Source of the DNA: JAKORR01 sp964608495
GTDB lineage: Bacteria > Armatimonadota > Zipacnadia > Zipacnadales > FEN-943
Assembly (NCBI GenBank): GCA_964608495.1
Contig: CAZSOQ010000048.1
Location: 1 to 26,873, forward strand
Reading direction: 5' to 3'
Length of the DNA stretch: 26,873 nt
The translations under genes were made by a program, and so were the position numbers. Below are positions 1-7,146 of the stretch, in pieces (position 1 is the first letter of the stretch; each line of letters opens with the position of its first letter). A model generated the notes under the pieces. That model ran no database searches. It was given only the letters and a program-made list of their open reading frames with translations, and was not told the DNA's origin.

Positions 1-323
1 CGCTGGCGGTCGCCATCGCGTCCGTCGCCGCAACCATCGGCGTCGCCGCGCTGCGCTACCGCTGCCTATGGTGGCCCCTCAACCCCCTCGGCTATGCCCT
101 CGCCGGAACCATGCAGTTCTACCTCTACGACCAGATGTGGTTCTCCATCTTCCTCGCCTGGGCACTCAAGACGCTCGCCACGCGCTACGGCGGCGCACGT
201 CTCTTCGCTCGGGCCCGGCGCCTTGCCATCGGCATCATCTTCGGCGAGTTGATGACCGCGGGGCTGTGGGCGATGGTCCACGCCGTGACAGGGCGGAAGG
301 GCCTCAGGCTCATGGCTCCCTGA
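1..323 (+). CDS. DUF6785-like multi-spanning membrane protein, C-terminal fragment
   Basis: The reading frame is open from the left edge (first full codon at 3) to a TGA at 321-323 and gives 106 residues, so the start lies outside the window. The peptide is hydrophobic and matches by eye the last ~88 residues of the complete protein at 17998-19980: both have R-x-R-x-x-WWPL-x-PL-x-Y, then F-S-I-x-x-x-W, then R-[YF]-GG and a final hydrophobic helix. It is therefore a paralogue of that gene. The family is a large membrane protein of unknown substrate, which I associate with DUF6785/DUF6784 and a transporter-like fold. Nothing suggests it is a pseudogene; it is simply cut by the window edge. Confidence 0.85.
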   Translation, partial: LAVAIASVAATIGVAALRYRCLWWPLNPLGYALAGTMQFYLYDQMWFSIFLAWALKTLATRYGGARLFARARRLAIGIIFGELMTAGLWAMVHAVTGRKGLRLMAP

Positions 324-333
324 CGCCTCCGTC

Positions 334-363
334 TTGACTTCACCACCGCCCTTCCGCCATTCT
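334..363 (+). promoter_or_regulatory. possible sigma70-type promoter of the caspase-like gene
   Basis: TTGACT at 334-339 matches five of six consensus -35 bases. CATTCT at 358-363 is a poor -10 (three of six) at 18 bp spacing. A start near 370 would put the inverted repeat at 378-431 inside the 5' leader. This is pattern matching only, in GC-rich DNA. Confidence 0.25.
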
Positions 364-377
364 TGGGAGGAGCGTTG

Positions 378-431
378 CCGCCCGGGCCTCGCCTGCCTCT
401 CTCAGGGCACCGCCGACTCCGGCCCGGGCGG
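378..431 (+). promoter_or_regulatory. 11-bp perfect inverted repeat in the leader of the caspase-like gene
   Basis: CCGCCCGGGCC at 378-388 is exactly complementary to GGCCCGGGCGG at 421-431, separated by 32 nt that hold a small inner hairpin (CCTG/CAGG). The 3' arm ends against the likely ribosome-binding site (GGTGA at 433-437). As RNA it could be a terminator of the upstream membrane-protein gene or a leader hairpin limiting access to the start at 434/446. No T-run follows, which weakens the terminator reading. Confidence 0.5.
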
Positions 432-433
432 GG

Positions 434-2515
434 GTGAGGCAGACCGTGCATCTCAGGCGCGCCGGGCAGTGCCTCAGGATCGTGGCTCTAGGGCTCGTGC
501 TCCTCGTCTTCGCCCTTCCCCGCCTCCCGGCCCAGGACCGTACACTTGACGACGTCAAGGCCTTCGCGGACGCCTGGCGTCAGGCGCACGACCCCGCCGG
601 GCAATGGGACGGCAGCTACGATCTCAACACGGACGGCAAGCTGGACCAGGAGGACGCCGCGCTGCTGCTCGAGGAGCTGCTGGGGCAGGGCGGCTATGAC
701 GACCCCTATCCCGTGCTGCTGGCGGACGACACGGTGGACCGGTACATCGCCGCGCTCAAGGCCGCCGACGTGCCGGCCGCGCTGGCCGACTTCGTGGCGT
801 GGCTCGAGGCGCTCCCGGAAGTAGACTTCGCCGCCGTCGGCCCCGACGACACGAGCGTCCTGGCCCAGACGCCGACCGGTGAGAGGTACGGCTTCGTCCT
901 GGGCCGCCTGTCGGACGCAGTCGAGCCCGGCGCCGCCGGCGCCTCGCGGCCTCGCGCGCGGCCATCGGCCCGGGTCCCGCCCGTGGTCCGCCCCGCGCCG
1001 GTGTCCACGGCCGAGATCCACATGCCCGCGACCAGCAAGGCGGGTGCCTTCTTCGGCTGCGGCCCGGGCTTCACCAACTCCTGTGACCTGGTGGCCGACT
1101 ACCTGTCCGACGTGGGCTTCCTCGCCACCTCCGGCAATCTTACCCTCACCGCCCTGCAGCACCTAGAGGACTACGACGTGCTGCTGCTGGACTCCCACGG
1201 CGCCCTGCACGAGCTGCCCAACGGCGACTGGACCTACGGAGTGAGCACCGTCCATTCGGCCGGCGACGCCGCCATCAATACCCAGTTCGCGGCGGACATC
1301 ACCGCCGGCCGCGTCTGGAAGTCCTCGGTCGTCTGGGACCTCGACCAGGACCCGCCGGAGCACAGAAAGGTCTTCTGGGCGGGCCTGGAGTTCATCAACC
1401 ACTACAACGGTTCGCTGCCCACCAACAACCTGACGGTGATCGCGGCCTGCTACAGCGACCGCAAGCCCTTCATCCACGAGGAGTTCCACAACCTCGGCTG
1501 CCGCGCCTACGTGGGCTGGAGCAGCGAGGTCAAGAACAGCTTCGTGGCCAGCGCGACCCAGTACTTCTTCGAGCGGCTGCTCATGAAGAACGTCGCCGAG
1601 CCCTTCTACCCGCCCATGCACCCGCTCACGGTGGACGAGGTCATCGAGGTGATGGGCAACCCCGCCGTGGACCTTCTCGAGGACCCGCAGACCTACGCCC
1701 GCCTGCGGTACTACATCAACCCCGCCGCCGATGTCGTGGCCATCCGCCCGGGGATAACGAGCGCCTTCCGCGTCGGCACCGGCTACGGCGACACGGTGCT
1801 GCGGCTCGGGGGGCACTTCGGCCCGGACGAGGGCGAGGTGAAGATGGACAACAACTCGCTCAGCATCGTCTCATGGACCGAGGACATGGTAGACGTGCAG
1901 TGTCCGCTGGCGGGGACGGGCAAGGTGGTGGTCCACGCCGACAACGGGACCACGAGCAACGCCGCGCTGTTCGCCAGCTACAACCTGGACCTCACGGTGA
2001 ACGTGGTTGACCCCATGTACAGCGGGCACGCGAGGGTCCTGGGGACGGACCGGCGCTTCGCCGGGGCCTTCTTCAACCCCTGGGACCTGGGCATCTTCCC
2101 CATCGTGCGGGGGCTGATGACGCGCGAGGGCACGGTAAGCTGGGACCTGCAGGGCCTGTTCATCCAGGGAGACATGCGCGTCGAGACCAACGACCAGGGG
2201 CAGCAGCAACTGAGCGGCCAGTCGGTCTGCTTCAACATCAACGGTGAGGATGTCTCCATGCACGACAACGTCAGCTTCATGATACAGCAGCAGTTCACGA
2301 ACACGGACAACGGTCAGAGCTGGACCCAGGCCTCGCTGTGCGCCATAGGCACGACGGGCGTGGCGACCTCCGCGGCCTACAACCAGGAGACGGGCGTGGT
2401 GAGCGCGGGGAGCTGCAACTGGACCTGGGCCACGGCCTACGGGAACCGGCAGTTGTCCATGACCTGGGACTCGATGAGGCCCTTCCCGTCGGTGGACGTG
2501 ACCGACCCGAGGTGA
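434..2515 (+). CDS. secreted caspase/gingipain-like (clan CD) protein with dockerin-like Ca loop and IPT/TIG-like domain
   Basis: A 693-residue exported protein. Residues 1-34 form a signal peptide (Arg-rich start, hydrophobic 16-31, cut near PAQ). Residues 63-74 are an EF-hand/dockerin-type Ca loop (D63, N65, D67, G68, D71, D74). From about 200 to 410 is an alpha/beta domain with HG (His255 in LLDSHG) and AC (Cys339 in IAACYS), the His-Gly/Ala-Cys pattern of clan CD cysteine peptidases (caspases, gingipains, CHAT). About 433-520 resembles an IPT/TIG beta-sandwich, and the last ~170 residues look beta-rich. The substrate is unknown. The start is GTG 434; GTG 446 in the same frame has the better spacing (8 nt) to GGTGA at 433-437 and may be the true start. 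The gene stands alone, convergent with the mtlD-like gene. The peptidase call rests on the dyad motifs and is not proven. Confidence 0.72.
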   Translation: MRQTVHLRRAGQCLRIVALGLVLLVFALPRLPAQDRTLDDVKAFADAWRQAHDPAGQWDGSYDLNTDGKLDQEDAALLLEELLGQGGYDDPYPVLLADDTVDRYIAALKAADVPAALADFVAWLEALPEVDFAAVGPDDTSVLAQTPTGERYGFVLGRLSDAVEPGAAGASRPRARPSARVPPVVRPAPVSTAEIHMPATSKAGAFFGCGPGFTNSCDLVADYLSDVGFLATSGNLTLTALQHLEDYDVLLLDSHGALHELPNGDWTYGVSTVHSAGDAAINTQFAADITAGRVWKSSVVWDLDQDPPEHRKVFWAGLEFINHYNGSLPTNNLTVIAACYSDRKPFIHEEFHNLGCRAYVGWSSEVKNSFVASATQYFFERLLMKNVAEPFYPPMHPLTVDEVIEVMGNPAVDLLEDPQTYARLRYYINPAADVVAIRPGITSAFRVGTGYGDTVLRLGGHFGPDEGEVKMDNNSLSIVSWTEDMVDVQCPLAGTGKVVVHADNGTTSNAALFASYNLDLTVNVVDPMYSGHARVLGTDRRFAGAFFNPWDLGIFPIVRGLMTREGTVSWDLQGLFIQGDMRVETNDQGQQQLSGQSVCFNINGEDVSMHDNVSFMIQQQFTNTDNGQSWTQASLCAIGTTGVATSAAYNQETGVVSAGSCNWTWATAYGNRQLSMTWDSMRPFPSVDVTDPR

Positions 2516-2698
2516 AAGCCCGCCGGGGCCCTCGTGGTCGTGCGGCAGCGTGGGCCTGCGGGATCGCCCTCCCCATGCGGACCTTCCGCAATCCACGGGC
2601 CGTCGGGGGACAGGCATCGCCACGCGGCCAGTCCATCAACGCCGGGGCGGTGGCACCAGTGCCCTGCCCGTCCGTATCCCGCCTCCATCTCGACGCGA

Positions 2699-3946
2699 TC
2701 AGCGCAGGAGGTCTGCCAGCCCCGACTGTCCCTGCGCACGCGCCGATGCCAGCTCCCCATGGGCCGACGACACCAGCTCCCAGACGTCTCGGTCCGGTGA
2801 AGCCCCAGCGTCCAGGCCGCAGGTGGTAGTGAGGACGTGGTCGAGGCCCTGCGGCAGGACCTGCTCGGCGAAGTCCCGGTCCGCCGGGAACAGCTCCCCG
2901 TGCTCGTCCGTCGCGCGGAAGTACATCGCCGCCGCCGCCGCGTGCGCCGTGACCCTCGGCTGCGGCACCCCATGGCCCAGGTCGAACAGCAGCGCGCCGA
3001 TGAGCCTCTCCTCGCGCCCCAGCTTGCGCGGGATGTCGCGGCCGACCCGGAAGATCGTGTCGCCCAGCGCGCGGTTGCCGAAGCGGCGTAGCAGGTCCTC
3101 GATGCTCTCGCCCATGTTCCCTTCGTCGAATTCGCCCGGGTAGCCGTTGATCAGCGCCCGCCCCGACTCCCACATCGCCCGCCGCGCCGCCTCGCCGATC
3201 AGCGGATGCTCCGCCGCTTGCCAGATGTAGTCCATCTCCGGCGCCTCAAGGTGCGCGAAGTAGGCACAGCACGCGTGCCCCAGGTTGTGCACGAAGAGCT
3301 TCCGGTCCACGTAGGCCGCCATGTTCTCCTTCGGGTCCAGGCCGGGCACCGGCGGGATGGCGTTCCTGAAGCCGCGGGCATCGCAGATGAGCGTGTTGTA
3401 GGCCTCGGCATACACCAGCAGCGGGTCCTCGCGCCGCACCTCCTCGGGCATGATGGGCACCATCTTCCCGATGCTCGTCTCGACCAAGCCGAGCAGGTCG
3501 TCGAGCGGGAAGTCACCGGGCAGATGCCCCCGGACGCCCTCGCGGAAGATGGCGGCCGCGTTGCGCAGGTTCTCGGCGATGATCACGTCCAGCGGCGGAT
3601 TGCCCAGCCGCAGCCGCTCCCGCAGCCCCGCGGCCAGCGTGGGGATGATGTGCGGCACCGCCTTCGCCCCCACAGCCGTCCCACAGAGCCTGCAGGTCGC
3701 CAGCTCCCGCGCGCAAGCCTCGATGTCGCGCCCGTCCACGGCCCGCACCCTCTCGACCCAGATCGTCTCCGGCTCGACGTCCTTGATCTCGACCCGGTAG
3801 CGGCCCCGGCGGTTCAGTTCGGCGACCACGGCCTCATCCACGTCCACGAACACGACCTCGAAGCCGGCCCGCGCGAAGAGCTGGCCGATGAAGCTGCGGC
3901 CAATGTTGCCTGCGCCAATCTGAACGAACTTGAGCTCGTCTATCAT
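2699..3946 (-). CDS. mtlD: mannitol-1-phosphate 5-dehydrogenase-like protein
   Basis: 415 residues, a little longer than typical MtlD (~380). It has the N-terminal Rossmann motif GAGNIG at 11-16, then the acidic FVDVD strand end at about 33-37. Family motifs follow: ENLRNA, SIGKMVPIM and the C-domain RKLFVHNLGHA. The family interconverts mannitol-1-phosphate and fructose-6-phosphate with NAD; related polyol dehydrogenases share this fold, so the exact substrate is open. ATG 3946 follows a GGAAGGGAG ribosome site. The gene lies 106 bp downstream of the sialidase-like gene on the same strand and is probably co-transcribed with it. No mannitol PTS gene is nearby, so a role in a different polyol or sugar-acid pathway is plausible. 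The last ~25 residues are Ala/Gly/Ser-rich and unlike the core. Confidence 0.82.
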   Translation of the reverse strand: MIDELKFVQIGAGNIGRSFIGQLFARAGFEVVFVDVDEAVVAELNRRGRYRVEIKDVEPETIWVERVRAVDGRDIEACARELATCRLCGTAVGAKAVPHIIPTLAAGLRERLRLGNPPLDVIIAENLRNAAAIFREGVRGHLPGDFPLDDLLGLVETSIGKMVPIMPEEVRREDPLLVYAEAYNTLICDARGFRNAIPPVPGLDPKENMAAYVDRKLFVHNLGHACCAYFAHLEAPEMDYIWQAAEHPLIGEAARRAMWESGRALINGYPGEFDEGNMGESIEDLLRRFGNRALGDTIFRVGRDIPRKLGREERLIGALLFDLGHGVPQPRVTAHAAAAAMYFRATDEHGELFPADRDFAEQVLPQGLDHVLTTTCGLDAGASPDRDVWELVSSAHGELASARAQGQSGLADLLR

Positions 3947-4018
3947 CCAAGGCTCCCTTCCCGTGGCAGGTGAGGCCGGCGAAGCTCGTACCCCGGGCGG
4001 GTCGGCGCCCCTGGAGCA

Positions 4019-4032
4019 GCGGCTGCAGCCGC
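4019..4032. repeat. 14-bp perfect palindrome between sialidase and mtlD-like genes
   Basis: GCGGCTGCAGCCGC is its own reverse complement and can form a 5-bp stem with a TGCA loop. It lies about 20 nt after the sialidase stop on the minus strand. It could be a weak processing or attenuation hairpin; no T-run follows. Confidence 0.3.
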
Positions 4033-4052
4033 GAGCCGCCCGTCGGTCTTCC

Positions 4053-5114
4053 TCAGAACATCCGCCGGTACACGTAGTAGCCGCGGATCTGCGCCATCGG
4101 GGCGTCGTCCACGATGTAGTTGACGACGAAGATCGTCACGCCGTCCGGCAGCACCACCCACCCCGTGTACCCGCTGTCCGCCCGGGGCGACCGGTCGTGG
4201 TCCAGCGGCAGCACGACGCCCTGCTGCTTGGCCACGTCGGTCTCGAGCGCGCTCTCGACACTCTCCAGGTACGCGAAGGTGTTCAGCTTCCGTGCACCCC
4301 GGCCGGGCAGGTAGCGGTAGGTCACCATGACCTCGCCCGGAGTTGGCCGGAGGCCGACTCTGGGCAGCAGGCCCGCCGTGGGTCGGTGCGCGCCGCCCAT
4401 GAGCGTTTCGTAGGGCCCGTCCCAGGTGCGCCCGCCGTCGCGGCTGATGCTCTTGTAGGCCGGCCAGCCGCGCCCGGAGTTCTCGCGCATGTAGGCCACG
4501 ACTTCCCCGCCCGGCAGCTCAACGATCCCCGCCTCGCACAGGTTCAGCCCCTCGCGGTCGCCCACCAGGTAGGGACCCTCCCAGGTCGCGCCCTGGTCCT
4601 CCGACCGCCACACGCGGTCTATCAGGCGCCACTCGGGCGCGAAGCCCCGATGCGCCGACAGCAGCCAGCTCCCGTCGCGGAGCTCCACAAGCCGCTCGGG
4701 CACGATGCCGTCCACCGGCGTCTCGAAGGGCCCCTCGAAGCCCTCGGCGTCGTCCGACGACAGCCAGAAGTGCACGAGGGGCGGCACGTCGCCGTGCCGT
4801 TCGCCCGGCGGCTGGGGGTACAGGTCGCAGACGAAGGCCACGCGCCCATCCCGCAGGGCCGTGGCCCGGGGGCAGTTCCACTTCCACAGCACGCCGTCGT
4901 CGCCGGCCTTTGACCTCACCAGGTACCTGCGGTCCGACCAGGTGCGCCCGTCGTCGTCGCTCACGCGCCACACCAGGTCAGTGAAGGCCGCCGCGCCGTG
5001 GCTGTCACTCTCGCGGTAGACCACCACGAGCCTCCCCGACGGGGTGAGGGTCACGTCCGGGAAGCACTCGTAGAGGTCGTGGTTGTTCGTGATCGTGATG
5101 TGCTCTGGGCCCAA
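4053..5114 (-). CDS. BNR/Asp-box sialidase-like protein
   Basis: 353 residues from a TTG at 5114, chosen because GGAGG lies 8 nt upstream and the conserved part begins there. The frame stays open upstream to 5315 but would overlap the divergent gene, and that extension has no family features. Three Asp-boxes (S-x-D-x-G-x-T-W) start at about 52, 171 and 224, as in exo-alpha-sialidases and other six-bladed beta-propellers. Arg residues that could form the carboxylate-binding triad occur between the boxes, but I cannot place them surely. There is no signal peptide, so the product is probably cytoplasmic, unlike most secreted sialidases; it may act on imported glycans or be another propeller hydrolase. 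It is followed by the mtlD-like gene and divergent from a Gfo/Idh oxidoreductase. Confidence 0.72.
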   Translation of the reverse strand: MGPEHITITNNHDLYECFPDVTLTPSGRLVVVYRESDSHGAAAFTDLVWRVSDDDGRTWSDRRYLVRSKAGDDGVLWKWNCPRATALRDGRVAFVCDLYPQPPGERHGDVPPLVHFWLSSDDAEGFEGPFETPVDGIVPERLVELRDGSWLLSAHRGFAPEWRLIDRVWRSEDQGATWEGPYLVGDREGLNLCEAGIVELPGGEVVAYMRENSGRGWPAYKSISRDGGRTWDGPYETLMGGAHRPTAGLLPRVGLRPTPGEVMVTYRYLPGRGARKLNTFAYLESVESALETDVAKQQGVVLPLDHDRSPRADSGYTGWVVLPDGVTIFVVNYIVDDAPMAQIRGYYVYRRMF

Positions 5115-5143
5115 GCTCCATCCCTCCGGCCTGAGGGCCCGGC

Positions 5144-5163
5144 GAATCCGGGCGAGAGGATTC
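5144..5163. promoter_or_regulatory. inverted repeat in the divergent intergenic region, possible operator
   Basis: GAATCC at 5144-5149 and GGATTC at 5158-5163 form a perfect inverted repeat with 8 nt between the arms, extendable outwards with one mismatch by GG/CC pairs. It sits between the start codons of the divergent sialidase-like (5114) and Gfo/Idh (5239) genes, where a shared regulator would bind. No regulator gene is adjacent. The assignment is positional inference. Confidence 0.3.
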
Positions 5164-5238
5164 CCCCGGCGCTGTGGGAACTGGAGGGGGCTTCGTGGAT
5201 GCGGGGCGGATTCCTTTAGCGCTGGGAGGAGCACCCCT

Positions 5239-6138
5239 ATGATCCGACTTGGCTTCGTGGACTGCGACACTTCCCACGTGGTGCAGTTCACCCGACGGCT
5301 GCACCACGTTGACATCGCCGAGGATCAGTGGATAGACGGCGCGCAGATCGTCGCGGCGTACCCGGGCAAGTCCGACATCGTCGATCAAAGCCGCATAGAC
5401 GAGTACGTCGAGGAGCTGCGCAAGCACGGCGTGGAGATCGTTGACGCGCCGGAGGACCTGCTCGGCAAGGTGGACGGGGTGCTCATCGAGTCCAACGAGG
5501 GCGGCAAGCACCGTCGCCACGCCGAGGTCTTCCTGCCCAAGGGCATCCCCTGCTTCATAGACAAGCCCTTCACCTGTTCGGTGGCCGACGCCAAGGCCAT
5601 CGCCCGCATGGCCGAGGAGGCCGGTGTGCCCGTCTTCTCCTCCTCTTCCCTGCGCTACGGCCTGGAGATCCAGGAGCTGAAGGCCCGCGAGGCCGAGATC
5701 GGCCGGGTCGTGGGCGCCGACGCCTACAGCCCCGCCTCGATCCACCCCCGCAATCCCGGCCTGTTCCACTACGGCATCCACGCCGTCGAGACCCTCTACG
5801 CCCTCATGGGCCCAGGCTGCGAGTCGGTCTGGTGCGTATTCACCGGCGGCGCGGAGACCGTCGTGGGCCTCTGGACCGATGAGCGCATCGGCAGTATCCG
5901 AGGCACGCGCGAGGGCGGCCACTCCTACGGCTTCACGGCCTTCTGCGAGAAGGCCGTCGTGGCCCAGCAGATCAACGCCAACTTCATCTACCGCGAGCTG
6001 CTCGGGCGTATCGTCGAGATGTTCCAGACGGGCAAGGCGCCACTGGACATCGGGGAGAGCATCGAGATAGCGGCCTTCATCGAGGCGGCCCTCCGGTCCA
6101 CGCAGTTCGACGGCAAGCGCGTGGACCTGAAGGTCTGA
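5239..6138 (+). CDS. Gfo/Idh/MocA family oxidoreductase
   Basis: 299 residues, starting at ATG 5239 after a strong GGGAGGAG ribosome site. The N-terminal Rossmann-like strand reads IRLGFVDCDTSH, so the usual GxGxxG is not clear. The family EKP catalytic motif appears as DKPF at about 108-111 (Lys109), followed by the expected helix and a C-terminal alpha/beta substrate domain. Members oxidise or reduce sugars, inositols and amino-sugar derivatives with NAD(P). The neighbours (sialidase-like, MtlD-like, NagB-like) suggest an amino-sugar or sugar-acid substrate, but this is inference. The divergent arrangement with the sialidase-like gene points to common control. The changed nucleotide-binding loop is worth noting; tight binding of cofactor or loss of classical binding are both possible. 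Confidence 0.78.
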   Translation: MIRLGFVDCDTSHVVQFTRRLHHVDIAEDQWIDGAQIVAAYPGKSDIVDQSRIDEYVEELRKHGVEIVDAPEDLLGKVDGVLIESNEGGKHRRHAEVFLPKGIPCFIDKPFTCSVADAKAIARMAEEAGVPVFSSSSLRYGLEIQELKAREAEIGRVVGADAYSPASIHPRNPGLFHYGIHAVETLYALMGPGCESVWCVFTGGAETVVGLWTDERIGSIRGTREGGHSYGFTAFCEKAVVAQQINANFIYRELLGRIVEMFQTGKAPLDIGESIEIAAFIEAALRSTQFDGKRVDLKV

Positions 6139-6185
6139 GCATCGCGGCGAGCCGTCAGGCAAGGTGAGGTGACAGCCATCTCCGC

Positions 6186-6210
6186 GTGGCGGGGCTTTGT
6201 TCCCCGCCGC
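6186..6210. terminator. bidirectional terminator-like hairpin between convergent genes
   Basis: GGCGGGG at 6188-6194 pairs with CCCCGCC at 6202-6208 around a 7-nt loop, extended by a wobble and a G-C pair to 6186/6210. It lies between the ends of the Gfo/Idh gene (6138) and the deacetylase gene (6217), the expected place for a shared terminator. There is no T-run on either side. Confidence 0.5.
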
Positions 6211-6216
6211 GGGGTC

Positions 6217-7113
6217 TCACGCCGGCGCGATGAGCCCCGTCCTGTACCCGCCCACGCGCTCTCGATGCGTCTCCTGGAAGGCGGCGTGGCTCATCAGCTC
6301 CCACCCCAGAGCCCGCGCCCGTCGAAGGATCCCCCGCGTCACCGTCAGCTCCTCGTCGTACTGCACGCTCGACCAGTCGTGCTGCAGCAGGGACCACACC
6401 ACGTCCCGGTCCGCCAGCCTCTCCAGCTCGGCGCACACGTGGTCCAGGAATCCCGTGGGCTCCCCCCAGCCGAAGCGCGTCTTGAAGCCCACGTCATGCC
6501 ATCCCGCGATCGGGATCTCCATCAGCCCGGGGAAGCCCTGCAGGTCGTAGAGGAAGGGCTGCGCCTGCTCGACCGGCAGCGGCTGGTAGTCGGTCGCGGT
6601 GCGCCCGTAGGATCGCACGAACAGGTAGCCCAGGTCGCGCAGCGTCTCGAGCACCGTCGGCTGGTCAGCCAGCCCCCGCCAGTAGCCGAAGGGCGCCGTG
6701 AGGCCCACCGGCCTGCGCCCGATCACCTCGCGGAACACCCGCTCCGCCCTCAGCACGTCCTCGAAGACCGCCTGGGGCGGCAGGCAGGGCCGGAACACCC
6801 TCGTCCGCGCGTCATCATCGCGCTCCTCGGCGATCACCTTGAAGGGCTCGTGCGAGTAGGCGTGCTGCTGCAGGTCGAAGCGCAGGTCCGCCGCGATGGG
6901 CGCGTAGGCGTCGCCGAATCGCTCGAGGTTCATCCCCGCGAGGAAGAGCGTCGCGGGCGCCTCTTCCTCGGCCAGCGCCGCCTGCAAAGCCTGCAGGAAC
7001 CCCCGCGTGAGGTCCTCGTCCACCACATACCCGAGCAGCCGCCGGGAGAAATCGTCCGGCGGATTCACGCCCGGTATGCGCTCGACATCGAAGCTTAGCA
7101 GCAGGATGGACAT
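6217..7113 (-). CDS. polysaccharide deacetylase-like (NodB fold) protein
   Basis: 298 residues. The N-terminus LLLSFDVE supplies the catalytic-type Asp (D9), and HAYSHE supplies the H-x3-H metal pair (H84, H88) of NodB-homology carbohydrate esterases. The later TAPFGYW stands where an RxPxG-type motif normally sits, so part of the active site differs. There is no signal peptide or membrane helix, suggesting a cytosolic enzyme removing N-acetyl or formyl groups from a soluble sugar. It lies 33 bp downstream of the nagB-like gene and is the last gene of the long minus-strand run, so the two probably act on the same N-acetylated amino sugar. ATG 7113 follows a GGGGAG ribosome site. The substrate is unknown. 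Confidence 0.72.
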   Translation of the reverse strand: MSILLLSFDVERIPGVNPPDDFSRRLLGYVVDEDLTRGFLQALQAALAEEEAPATLFLAGMNLERFGDAYAPIAADLRFDLQQHAYSHEPFKVIAEERDDDARTRVFRPCLPPQAVFEDVLRAERVFREVIGRRPVGLTAPFGYWRGLADQPTVLETLRDLGYLFVRSYGRTATDYQPLPVEQAQPFLYDLQGFPGLMEIPIAGWHDVGFKTRFGWGEPTGFLDHVCAELERLADRDVVWSLLQHDWSSVQYDEELTVTRGILRRARALGWELMSHAAFQETHRERVGGYRTGLIAPA

Positions 7114-7146
7114 GGCTACCTAGCTCCCCGAGGCTGCCCAGCTCGA

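Noticed and set aside
321..323. In-frame TGA ends of genes (here and at 2515, 6138 and 17967) as selenocysteine codons, prompted by the presence of selB
   Set aside because: Reading through these stops gives no conserved sequence and soon reaches further stops, and each protein already has its family's normal end.
5115..5315. N-terminal extension of the sialidase-like gene to 5315
   Set aside because: The extension lacks family features and would overlap the divergent oxidoreductase gene; the TTG at 5114 has a well-placed ribosome site.
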